The notes beneath the pieces were generated by a model, which made no database searches, was not told the DNA's origin, and saw only the letters and a list, made by a program, of their open reading frames with translations. Positions 1 through 5,930 of a stretch of 7,949 nt of DNA are shown here, piece after piece. Each line of letters opens with the position of its first letter. Position 1 is the first letter of the stretch. The translations under genes were made by a program, and so were the position numbers. The stretch is from Candidatus Iainarchaeum sp. (GTDB taxonomy: Archaea > Iainarchaeota > Iainarchaeia > Iainarchaeales > JAAZKV01): the NCBI GenBank assembly GCA_028691435.1, contig JAQUZG010000031.1, positions 1 through 7,949 on the forward strand, written 5' to 3'.

Positions 1-146
1 TACTCTCGCCGAGTGTTATTATACGAGTGGAGTTACCCTAAATTTTGAGATTTTTCTCAGTAAAACCCTTACTATGTATTATAATCAAAGTTATATTTAT
101 TATTTTTGGAATGAAAAAGTTAAATTATATTTTTATATAATTAAAC
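1..146. other. Unassigned left edge, possible convergent gene tail
   Basis: No gene can be assigned here. The first 40 bases are visibly richer in G+C than the rest of the window; after that the sequence is almost pure A/T. On the plus strand one frame is open from base 2 to a TAA at 173-175 (57 codons), which would overlap the 3' end of the neighbouring minus-strand gene by 29 bases, much as the other convergent pairs here overlap. Its product would be low-complexity (Tyr/Ile/Phe/Lys-rich) with no motif I know, so it may be chance. A second plus frame is open from base 1 and stops at 46-48. A small 5-bp hairpin (46-50 with 55-59) is present but has no T-run after it. Confidence 0.15.
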
Positions 147-986
147 TTATTTTATATAAAAATAGGTTTCTCTAAATGTGTTTATATTTTCATAATAACC
201 AAATAATAAGGGTTTAAGCATTAAATCATGTTCTTTTTCCCAAAATTCAATTAAATCACAATAATTTTTTTTCATCACATCATTTGAAAATTCACTAAGC
301 AATTGTTTTAATTTTGTCAATTTCCCAATAGCTAAATCTTGTATAAAATCAGCAGATAATCCATTAGATTTAGATTGAATTACAATATTATAATTATTTT
401 TCACTATATCTTCATCAATAGATATCATATCATCAATTATGTCCCTATATCTATGATATTCTTTATAGAATTCTTCCGCAATAGCAAAATCTTTTTTATT
501 TAATTTTGATGGAAACTCTTTTTTTAATATTTCTGAGAGTGCAAAAAAATCTGCTGGCCTTACTTCAGTTGTTGCAATAATTAAATCAGATTGCTTTAAT
601 TTTTGATTATTAATTAATGCTGATTCAATTTTAAATAATTTTGCCACATCATAAGCTATAGGATAATCTTTTTCAAATTTTTGTATTTCTTTATCAATTT
701 CAATTTGATTATTAATTGGCCTTAATTCTTCATCAATTACATCATCAACATGTCTAATTTGAGCATCCAATAGATATAATTTTTTTAAAACTTCATGATG
801 CGAGTCCGATTTTATTACAAGTTCTTGTTTATCATAATTATATCTATAAGTAGATAATGCAAGAGAATATGGAAATTCAAGTTGTAATAAAAAATGTGCA
901 TTTCTTAATGTTCGATTAACTGACTTTTCAATTTTCATATCATTAGGTTTAAAATTTAAATTACATTTAAAAATTCTATCATTCAT
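147..986 (-). CDS. Class I terpenoid-synthase-like protein
   Basis: The 279-residue protein is mostly helical and carries the two metal-binding signatures of the class I isoprenoid synthase fold. The first is a DDxxD-type motif (D81, D82, D85, E86). The second is an NSE-like motif (D185, D186, S189, with D193 in place of the usual Glu), followed by N200. Between them R143, D146 and F147 sit like the diphosphate-sensor Arg, linker Asp and effector residue of terpene cyclases, about 42 residues before the second motif; about 46 is usual. Such enzymes bind three Mg ions and ionise a prenyl diphosphate. It is shorter than usual bacterial cyclases (over 300 residues) and the motifs are only 104 residues apart. 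No Arg-Tyr pair ends the protein. It could instead be a divergent prenyltransferase or squalene/phytoene-synthase relative. No Shine-Dalgarno sequence is present; a TATA-like box lies 25 bases before the ATG. A Nudix gene lies upstream on the same strand. Confidence 0.5.
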   Translation of the reverse strand: MNDRIFKCNLNFKPNDMKIEKSVNRTLRNAHFLLQLEFPYSLALSTYRYNYDKQELVIKSDSHHEVLKKLYLLDAQIRHVDDVIDEELRPINNQIEIDKEIQKFEKDYPIAYDVAKLFKIESALINNQKLKQSDLIIATTEVRPADFFALSEILKKEFPSKLNKKDFAIAEEFYKEYHRYRDIIDDMISIDEDIVKNNYNIVIQSKSNGLSADFIQDLAIGKLTKLKQLLSEFSNDVMKKNYCDLIEFWEKEHDLMLKPLLFGYYENINTFRETYFYIK

Positions 987-1007
987 TAATAATTCCTTAT
1001 TTCAAAA

Positions 1008-1015
1008 TATTTAAA
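1008..1015 (-). promoter_or_regulatory. TATA-like box for the terpenoid-synthase-like gene
   Basis: On the minus strand this reads TTTAAATA, centred about 25 bases before the ATG at 986. Transcription would begin at or beside the start codon, giving a leaderless message. It lies in the 47-base gap after the Nudix gene, so the downstream gene need not depend on readthrough. Confidence 0.5.
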
Positions 1016-1028
1016 TCATTGGTTTAAT

Positions 1029-1054
1029 AAAAATCAACTTTTTAGTTGATTTTT
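1029..1054 (-). terminator. Hairpin terminator of the Nudix gene
   Basis: A perfect 11-bp inverted repeat (1029-1039 with 1044-1054) has a four-base loop. In the minus-strand RNA the 3' arm ends in a run of U followed by more A/U. The TGA stop of the Nudix gene (1034-1036) lies inside the stem. It looks like an intrinsic terminator separating the Nudix gene from the gene downstream; archaea often terminate on U-tracts alone, so the hairpin may also protect the 3' end. Confidence 0.55.
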
Positions 1055-1420
1055 TGCTAAAAAAGTTAATTTTGGATGAGCAATATCAAGATTTTTTAGT
1101 TTTTGTTTTGTTGCCCAAATATATTCATTATGTTCAAGACTTAATTTCACTTTTATTTTTTTTGTATTACATAAAAAGACTATTGCTAATTGTGGAGGAT
1201 CTTTTTTATGTAATGTTTCAGCATAAATTAAAGAATTTATTTTTACTTTTAATCCTGTTTCTTCAAATATTTCTCTTTTTAGACAATCCTCTAAAGATTC
1301 TAATTTTTCTAATGTGCCTCCAGGAAACATAAATTTTTTTAATCCCCCATTACTTTTTAGAAAAAGTATTTTATTTTGATTTTTGATTATACCATAAACA
1401 TGTATTTCGAATAAATTCAT
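1034..1420 (-). CDS. Nudix hydrolase
   Basis: This 128-residue protein contains a textbook Nudix box at residues 35-57 in the pattern GX5EX7REUXEEXGU. The visible residues are G35, E41, R49, E50, E53, E54 and G56, with F32-P33-G34 just before. The Glu cluster binds the divalent metals that hydrolyse a nucleoside diphosphate linked to another group. The length is typical of single-domain MutT-like proteins. The substrate cannot be read from sequence: oxidised nucleotides, nucleotide sugars or prenyl diphosphates are all possible. The last is worth noting because a terpenoid-synthase-like gene follows on the same strand, although a strong hairpin and a separate promoter lie between them. There is no Shine-Dalgarno sequence; an AT-rich TATA-like element lies about 24 bases upstream, in a gap shared with the divergent kinase-like gene. 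Confidence 0.9.
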   Translation of the reverse strand: MNLFEIHVYGIIKNQNKILFLKSNGGLKKFMFPGGTLEKLESLEDCLKREIFEETGLKVKINSLIYAETLHKKDPPQLAIVFLCNTKKIKVKLSLEHNEYIWATKQKLKNLDIAHPKLTFLAKNQLKS

Positions 1421-1437
1421 AATTATTATTAATTCTT

Positions 1438-1448
1438 TATATATTTAA
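1438..1448 (-). promoter_or_regulatory. TATA-like element for the Nudix gene
   Basis: The minus strand reads TTAAATATATA, centred 23-24 bases before the ATG at 1420. With no Shine-Dalgarno sequence between, the message is probably leaderless or nearly so. The assignment rests on position and A/T pattern alone, which is weak in such AT-rich DNA. Confidence 0.4.
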
Positions 1449-1474
1449 TTATTTTTATTATAATTAGAAATAGA

Positions 1475-1482
1475 TTTAAACT
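1475..1482 (+). promoter_or_regulatory. TATA-like box for the kinase-fold gene
   Basis: TTTAAACT is centred 23-24 bases before the ATG at 1502, and no ribosome-binding sequence follows. It lies in the 81-base divergent gap opposite the Nudix promoter. Confidence 0.4.
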
Positions 1483-1501
1483 AATAACTTTTAATATTAA
1501 T

Positions 1502-2416
1502 ATGCCGATAAAGAGAAAAAGAAAAAAGATTATTGTCAGTAAATTAGGGCCTTTATCAGTAAATCATAATTTTAAGAATACACATTATAATCATGTTTAT
1601 TCTTCACATTTAAATGCGCAGGATATAATCATAAAATTAAAAAAACGATCTGCCCCAAATTTTCCAACAACTAGTGAAGCCGCCGCATTGCGACTTCTTA
1701 ATCGTCGTGGATTGGGTCCAAAATTTATTGGGATTGATTTTAAAAAATCAATTTTAATTAGAGAAAAAATTAAAGGCCGTATTCCCAAAAAAAAATCAAA
1801 TCGAGCGATTATGTTAATTGCGGAAGAGTTTTCTAGAATTCACCAGATAAAACTTAGTAAATTTGGTCGTCCATTTAATCGTCAAAGGGGCAATATTCAA
1901 GATTTTTTTAAGTCTGAAAAAAAATTCTTATTTAATTTTATAAATAAATTAGAACCAAATAATATTGAAACAATCAAGTTACTAAGATTCTTTATTCAAC
2001 TTGATAAAGAAACTAAATTAATTTTTAATGGAAAAAATATTTCATTTAGTCTATTAAATTTGGATTTAAATATTAATAATGTGGTGATTAAAAATAAACA
2101 AGCACATTTTTTTGATTGGAATACTGCTAAAGCTGGTGATCCAGCAATGGACATTGCTAGATTTTTTACACTTAATCAATTAACAAAAACTGAACAAACT
2201 TTATTTTATAAAAAATATTTTAAAGAAAATCCTGATTTAGAATTTATTAAAAGAGTTAATATTTATTTGCCTTTTTTCAACATTGGACAAGCTGCCGAAG
2301 CTATTTTTTATATTACTTATTTAAAAAAAAGACACCAAAAACAATTTAATAATCAGTCTATTGCTGATTTTAAACAAGTTAAAGAATATTCTTTTAAGGA
2401 ATTAAATTTGACTTGA
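1502..2416 (+). CDS. Aminoglycoside/choline-kinase-fold phosphotransferase
   Basis: The 304-residue protein fits the APH/choline kinase superfamily, which transfers phosphate from a nucleotide to a small hydroxylated molecule. A Lys of the beta-3 strand (K45 or K47, in IIIKLKK) and a helix Glu (E59) would bind ATP. The catalytic loop reads NLDLNINN, retaining the base D188 and metal ligand N193. The metal-binding FFDWNTA holds D205, and GDPAMDIARF (D213, D217) is the typical motif after it. Odd feature: the usual loop His (HGD...) is replaced by Asn (N186). The N-terminus is very basic (PIKRKRKK), perhaps for contact with RNA, DNA or acidic lipid. No membrane segment is clear. The 3' end overlaps the convergent nucleotidyltransferase gene by 15 bases. 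The substrate is unknown; antibiotic resistance is not implied. Confidence 0.75.
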   Translation: MPIKRKRKKIIVSKLGPLSVNHNFKNTHYNHVYSSHLNAQDIIIKLKKRSAPNFPTTSEAAALRLLNRRGLGPKFIGIDFKKSILIREKIKGRIPKKKSNRAIMLIAEEFSRIHQIKLSKFGRPFNRQRGNIQDFFKSEKKFLFNFINKLEPNNIETIKLLRFFIQLDKETKLIFNGKNISFSLLNLDLNINNVVIKNKQAHFFDWNTAKAGDPAMDIARFFTLNQLTKTEQTLFYKKYFKENPDLEFIKRVNIYLPFFNIGQAAEAIFYITYLKKRHQKQFNNQSIADFKQVKEYSFKELNLT

Positions 2417-3079
2417 ATAATTTTTTAATAAATATTCTCTTAACCATTCAGAAGATTCTAGTAATAATAACAATGTTGTTTTTTCACTATCAAGTAAATT
2501 TAGTATTTTTTTAGGGGCAGAACTATTTTTTATAAATAATTTAAGTCCTTTTTCTTTATTCAATTCAAAAACCCCATCAAGATAAAGTACTTCTAAAAAA
2601 GCAACTATCAACCATTTTCTTTGATAATTTATCCAAAAAGAACTATTTTTTTCATCTTTACTTAAATATATCCCACGACATCCTTGTGCAAGATTACATA
2701 CTCGAATAAATATATCTTTTGGCATAATTTTTATATTTTTTATTTTTTCTAAATAATCTTTTCCAAAAACAAGTTTATTTTTATGAGCGATTCCAAAATA
2801 TGCTGTTGGGGGACGATTAATATTAATAAATTTATCAATTTCAGTTGTGAATCTTATTCCAAGATCAAGAATCAATATTAACGAATATTTATTTTTTATT
2901 TTTTCAATCTTTTTAATTAATTTTAATTGATTTTTTTCATTAGCAATAATTAAAATATCAATATCTTTTTTTAAATAATCAAAATTTGGATTCAAAATAC
3001 TTCCATATAAATAAATAGAAATTATTCCTTGAATTTTTTTTAATTCATTAAGAAATTTATCTAATTCTAGCTTTGTCAT
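2402..3079 (-). CDS. Pol-beta-type nucleotidyltransferase
   Basis: Residues 1-75 form a DNA polymerase beta-like nucleotidyltransferase domain. It has the GS motif in YLYGS (G26, S27), then D39 and D41 in KDIDILI, and a likely third acidic ligand D72. These residues hold two metals for transfer of an NMP to a protein, RNA or small molecule. Residues 120-225 are helical, as in ANT- and MNT-type proteins that use a helical C-terminal half for substrate or dimer contacts. At 225 residues it is longer than minimal MNT antitoxins (about 100-150), and no HEPN partner adjoins it. Unlike most neighbours it has a Shine-Dalgarno sequence (GAGG, 8 bases from the ATG). It converges on, and overlaps, the kinase-fold gene. 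Both would act on small molecules, but a joint pathway is only a guess. Confidence 0.75.
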   Translation of the reverse strand: MTKLELDKFLNELKKIQGIISIYLYGSILNPNFDYLKKDIDILIIANEKNQLKLIKKIEKIKNKYSLILILDLGIRFTTEIDKFININRPPTAYFGIAHKNKLVFGKDYLEKIKNIKIMPKDIFIRVCNLAQGCRGIYLSKDEKNSSFWINYQRKWLIVAFLEVLYLDGVFELNKEKGLKLFIKNSSAPKKILNLLDSEKTTLLLLLESSEWLREYLLKNYSSQI

Positions 3080-3087
3080 TTAAGTAT

Positions 3088-3091
3088 CCTC
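3088..3091 (-). promoter_or_regulatory. Shine-Dalgarno site of the nucleotidyltransferase
   Basis: The minus strand reads AAAGAGGATACTTAA before the ATG, with GAGG eight bases from the start. It supports the chosen start and marks this as one of only two genes in the window with a clear ribosome site. Confidence 0.6.
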
Positions 3092-3117
3092 TTTAGAGAA
3101 TAAAATGAATAGAAACA

Positions 3118-3125
3118 TTTTAATA
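3118..3125. promoter_or_regulatory. Shared TATA-like box between divergent genes
   Basis: The plus strand reads TTTTAATA, centred 26-27 bases before the radical SAM ATG at 3148, predicting a leaderless message. On the minus strand it reads TATTAAAA and would start transcription near 3095, leaving a leader of about 16 bases that holds the Shine-Dalgarno site of the nucleotidyltransferase. One element could therefore serve both directions of this 68-base gap. Confidence 0.45.
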
Positions 3126-3147
3126 ATGATGGCCAATATAGATTTTT

Positions 3148-4158
3148 ATGCTTCCTGAAAAGATTCCTTTTGAAGTTACCCTTCGTTGTAATTGTCGTTG
3201 TGAAATGTGCAGGTATCATGCGGATGATAGTCCAAAACATGATTTTTCTGAAATGTCATTAGATGAAATAAAATTAGCTTTAACTAAAATTAATAATTAT
3301 TATAGAAATAATGGAAAACAATTAAAAATTGGTTTAACTGGTGGTGAACCATTATTAAGAAAAGATATTGATAAGATTATTTTAATTTTTAAAGAATTAT
3401 CTATACCTTATGATATAGTGACAAACCTTTCATTAGCAAATGAAAAAATCATTAATTTATTTAAGGATTATCCACCATATGCAATTAATGTTTCAATTGA
3501 TGGGGTTGGAGAAGTGCATAATAAAATTAGGCGAGCCAATATTTTTGAGATAGTTAAATTAAATCTAATCGCAATAAAAGAAAATTTGCCATCAATCCCT
3601 ATTCAAATTGATTGTACGATTACTAATAATAATGTGGGAAATTTATTAGATATGGCAAAATTTGCATCAGATCTTAAAATTAATCTTAATATAAGACATT
3701 TAACATTTATTACCAAGAATTTATTAAAATTACAGCAAGATTTTGAACTGAAACATTTTAATAAAATATTTAATCATGATTTTAATTTGTATTCTCTTAA
3801 TAGAGAAAATGTAATAATTTTAAAGAAAGAAATAAGTAAAATTAAAGAGTTTGCTTTAAAGCAAAACAATTCTAAAATAACTTTTTTTCCAAATTTAGAT
3901 AAAAATTTAGATAATTGGTATTTAAATGAAGAAAAACAATTATCTTCTTCAGTATGTGATCCTTATAAAATAAGAATTAAACCTAATGGAGACATAGTAC
4001 ATTGTGAAAATTATGTATACGGTAACATACTCAATCAAGATTTTGATGAAATTCTTAATTCTGAAAATACAAAAAAAATTGTTAATATCTTCAGCAATAA
4101 TTTTATGCCTTTTTGTAACAGATGTTCAGTTTCATTTATAAATTATTCTGAAAAATAA
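3148..4158 (+). CDS. Radical SAM enzyme with twitch-type auxiliary cluster
   Basis: The 336-residue protein starts directly with a radical SAM domain. It has CX3CX2C (C14, C18, C21) for the [4Fe-4S] cluster that cleaves S-adenosylmethionine, then TGGEP at 64-68 for SAM binding and VSIDG at 115-119. The C-terminal third has C270 and C286 in the pattern CX10GX4C, then C323 and C326 in CNRC, and no further Cys. Four Cys in this layout match a twitch domain, a shortened SPASM domain holding a single auxiliary cluster, as in the butirosin dehydrogenase BtrN. Full SPASM maturases have more Cys. Likely role: oxidation or rearrangement of a small molecule or peptide; the substrate is unknown. No small precursor-peptide gene fits in the adjacent gaps. 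Two upstream ATGs (3126 and 3129) are in another frame, so this start is preferred. The 3' end overlaps the next gene by 16 bases. Confidence 0.85.
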   Translation: MLPEKIPFEVTLRCNCRCEMCRYHADDSPKHDFSEMSLDEIKLALTKINNYYRNNGKQLKIGLTGGEPLLRKDIDKIILIFKELSIPYDIVTNLSLANEKIINLFKDYPPYAINVSIDGVGEVHNKIRRANIFEIVKLNLIAIKENLPSIPIQIDCTITNNNVGNLLDMAKFASDLKINLNIRHLTFITKNLLKLQQDFELKHFNKIFNHDFNLYSLNRENVIILKKEISKIKEFALKQNNSKITFFPNLDKNLDNWYLNEEKQLSSSVCDPYKIRIKPNGDIVHCENYVYGNILNQDFDEILNSENTKKIVNIFSNNFMPFCNRCSVSFINYSEK

Positions 4159-4161
4159 TTT
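4140..4161. terminator. Bidirectional hairpin at convergent gene ends
   Basis: An 8-bp all-A/T inverted repeat (4140-4147 with 4154-4161, loop CTGAAA) spans the overlap of two convergent genes. It contains both stop codons: TAA at 4156-4158 on plus, and TTA at 4143-4145 for minus. The stem is weak, but position and symmetry suggest a shared 3'-end element. Chance formation in AT-rich DNA cannot be excluded. Confidence 0.35.
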
Positions 4162-4859
4162 TCAACTAATTTTATTGTTTTTAAAATATTATTAAAAGAT
4201 AATGACTCTGCAATTAATCTTGTGTTTTCTGGCAAAAGTTTTAATAAAAGTAATTGTTTTTTGGATAATGCTTTATGTTGGTCTTTTTTTGCATTATTAG
4301 AATGTAAATGTACTTGATAAATTTTATTTCCTAATAATAAAATTATGTCTTTTTGTTTTTTTATGTTTCCTTTTGTTTCAATATTTAGGTGCCCAAGATC
4401 AAGACACATTTTCAAATCAAGTTTTTCTAATAATTGAATTAAATTAGGAATATCAAAAAAAGTTTCTTTAGGATCGTTTTCAACAAGTAATTGGACATTA
4501 TTTTTCTTTGCTAAATTTGACAATTTTTCCAAACCTTCACTATATTTAATTCCGCCCGGTAAATGAAAAATTATATATTTTATTCCGATTTGATTAGCAA
4601 TAAATATCTCTGATTCAATCTTAGCATAATCTGCTCTACTTATTGGATTATTATTTTCTAATAACTCATTTGTTGCTGAATGCAAACTAAAAACATATCC
4701 TTTTTGAACCATATCTTTTAATGTATTAATATCTTTAGTTCTAATTGGAGTAATTGAATTATGAATTTCGACATTTTTTTTACCAGTGCTTAAAATTTGT
4801 AAAAATAAATCCCATTCATTTTTTGTTGTTATAATATTTGTTGATAATCCCATATCCAT
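4143..4859 (-). CDS. Endonuclease IV-like / sugar isomerase-like TIM barrel
   Basis: The 238-residue protein belongs to the xylose isomerase-like TIM-barrel superfamily (AP endonuclease family 2). The family's metal ligands appear in order and in matching contexts: H60 (SLHS), H99 (FHLPGG), E127 (VEND), D154 and H157 (CLDLGH), H184 (VHLHS), D193 and H195 (KDQH), and E218 (AES). These line up with all nine ligands of the trinuclear zinc site of E. coli endonuclease IV. That favours phosphodiester or abasic-site chemistry over simple sugar isomerisation, which needs fewer ligands. At 238 residues it is shorter than Nfo (about 285), so DNA-recognition loops may be missing. The neighbours are metabolic, not repair genes. 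M3 is an alternative start. A TATA-like element near 4894 gives a leader of about 10 bases from M1; another near 4874 would fit M3. Confidence 0.75.
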   Translation of the reverse strand: MDMGLSTNIITTKNEWDLFLQILSTGKKNVEIHNSITPIRTKDINTLKDMVQKGYVFSLHSATNELLENNNPISRADYAKIESEIFIANQIGIKYIIFHLPGGIKYSEGLEKLSNLAKKNNVQLLVENDPKETFFDIPNLIQLLEKLDLKMCLDLGHLNIETKGNIKKQKDIILLLGNKIYQVHLHSNNAKKDQHKALSKKQLLLLKLLPENTRLIAESLSFNNILKTIKLVENYFSE

Positions 4860-4889
4860 AATAATACAATATAATTAATACAATATCTA

Positions 4890-4897
4890 TTTATAAT
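4890..4897 (+). promoter_or_regulatory. TATA-like box for the amidohydrolase gene
   Basis: TTTATAAT is centred 23-24 bases before the ATG at 4917, and no Shine-Dalgarno sequence follows. In reverse it reads ATTATAAA, about 35 bases before the divergent ATG at 4859, so it may drive both genes of this 57-base gap. Confidence 0.5.
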
Positions 4898-4916
4898 ACT
4901 TAATAAAAATATATTT

Positions 4917-5876
4917 ATGAATATTAAACAATTAAAAAAAATGCCAAAGATTGATTCTCATAACCATTTATTTGATTCACGTTTACGTTCTAAATCCATT
5001 AAAAATCCTTTTCTTGATTTGAGTTTTGATACATATACTGCAAAAGATCTCAAAAAAGATTTAAAAGAATACTCAGTCAAAAAAGCAGTAGTTTTCCCAT
5101 TACCTTCTGAAAGTTATGAATGTAAAAAATCTAATTTATTAATATTAGAATCGGCAAGAAGAGATAACACTTTATTACCTGTCGCATATTTACCTAAAAA
5201 TTGTTCTTTAAAAGATATGTTTAGATACGCTCATCAAGGATTTGTTGGATTTAAAATTTATTCAGGAATTTCTAAAAGTCTAGCACATGATTTGGCTCAA
5301 GTTAATTTACCAATAATTGTTCATCCCCCATTTCCCCCATCATCACCTAATTTTAGTGAAATGATTAATCAGTTTAAAAATACTCCCCAAATTATACTCG
5401 CACATATGGGGAGAGCATACACCTTAACTGAATTAAAATCATTATTAAAAGTAATTAAAAATAAACCAAATATTTTTGTTGATACTTCTGCATTTACTGC
5501 AAAATCAATAATTATTGAAAGAATTATTACATCAATCGGCCCAAGCCGTGTTTTATTTGGATCAGATTTTCCATTTGGAAATTTAGAAGGCTTTCAAATG
5601 AAAGTTCCAAAATCAATATTGCCAAAAGAACATCAACATCTTGCAGGAATAAGAATATTAGTCTCAGAAAAAAAATACAAGTGGAATATTCCAGAGTTAA
5701 TTAATTTGTCCAAAAAATTAAAACTCCCAAAAATAGTCGCCCATAAAAAATCATCAGGACAATTATTTAAAGTATTAATAAAACTTTTAAAAAAAGGAAT
5801 TATTAATGAAAATGACATAAACAACATTTTTTATAATAATGCAAGTCAACTTTTTGAAAAAAATAAACACAAATAA
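4917..5876 (+). CDS. Family 2 amidohydrolase (TIM-barrel metal-dependent hydrolase)
   Basis: The 319-residue protein has the metal ligands of the amidohydro_2 family in order: H15 and H17 (IDSHNHLF), H136 (IIVHPPF), H163 (LAHMGR) and D217 (FGSDFPFG), with GFKIY at 111-115. The final helix ends NIFYNNASQLF, the usual tail of this family. Members hydrolyse C-N or C-C bonds or decarboxylate small acids, often with one zinc. No signal peptide is seen, so it is cytoplasmic. Odd feature: about 90 residues separate D217 from the terminal NNA motif, more than the roughly 30-45 expected, because of a Lys/Leu-rich insertion near 230-285. Its substrate is unknown. It diverges from the endonuclease IV-like gene, and the NTF2-like gene follows 54 bases later with its own promoter. 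Confidence 0.85.
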   Translation: MNIKQLKKMPKIDSHNHLFDSRLRSKSIKNPFLDLSFDTYTAKDLKKDLKEYSVKKAVVFPLPSESYECKKSNLLILESARRDNTLLPVAYLPKNCSLKDMFRYAHQGFVGFKIYSGISKSLAHDLAQVNLPIIVHPPFPPSSPNFSEMINQFKNTPQIILAHMGRAYTLTELKSLLKVIKNKPNIFVDTSAFTAKSIIIERIITSIGPSRVLFGSDFPFGNLEGFQMKVPKSILPKEHQHLAGIRILVSEKKYKWNIPELINLSKKLKLPKIVAHKKSSGQLFKVLIKLLKKGIINENDINNIFYNNASQLFEKNKHK

Positions 5877-5900
5877 ATTAAAAATAATGAGCCATTAATA

Positions 5901-5908
5901 TTTATATA
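5901..5908 (+). promoter_or_regulatory. TATA box for the NTF2-like gene
   Basis: TTTATATA, the classical archaeal TATA sequence, is centred 26-27 bases before the ATG at 5931, with no Shine-Dalgarno sequence between. This is the clearest leaderless promoter in the window and a main reason for calling the DNA archaeal. Confidence 0.65.
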
Positions 5909-5930
5909 TTGTTTATTTTAATATACTATT

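Noticed and set aside
63..215. 9-bp inverted repeat (63-71 with 207-215)
   Set aside because: The arms are far apart, one lies inside a gene, and such short matches are expected by chance in this composition.
1054..1332. Plus-strand open frame of 92 codons inside the Nudix gene
   Set aside because: It is the antisense of a convincing Nudix gene and encodes a Leu/Phe-rich low-complexity string, the expected shadow of Lys/Glu-rich coding sequence.
1597..1788. Minus-strand open frame inside the kinase-fold gene
   Set aside because: Antisense shadow with no ribosome site and no known motif; the kinase reading has clear family motifs.
2402..3079. MNT-HEPN type toxin-antitoxin system
   Set aside because: The protein is longer than minimal MNT antitoxins, no HEPN motif (RX4-6H) gene lies beside it, and its convergent neighbour is a kinase-fold protein rather than a toxin partner in an operon.
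1502..3079. Aminoglycoside resistance pair (APH plus ANT)
   Set aside because: Fold resemblance only; the kinase catalytic loop departs from resistance enzymes and the genes are convergent, so resistance is not supported.
3148..4158. Radical SAM ribosomally made peptide system
   Set aside because: The adjacent gaps are 68 bases or an overlap, leaving no room for a precursor peptide gene, and the C-terminal Cys count fits a twitch rather than a full SPASM domain.
5633..5827. Minus-strand open frame inside the amidohydrolase gene
   Set aside because: Antisense shadow over the Lys-rich insertion, rich in Phe and Leu, without start signals.
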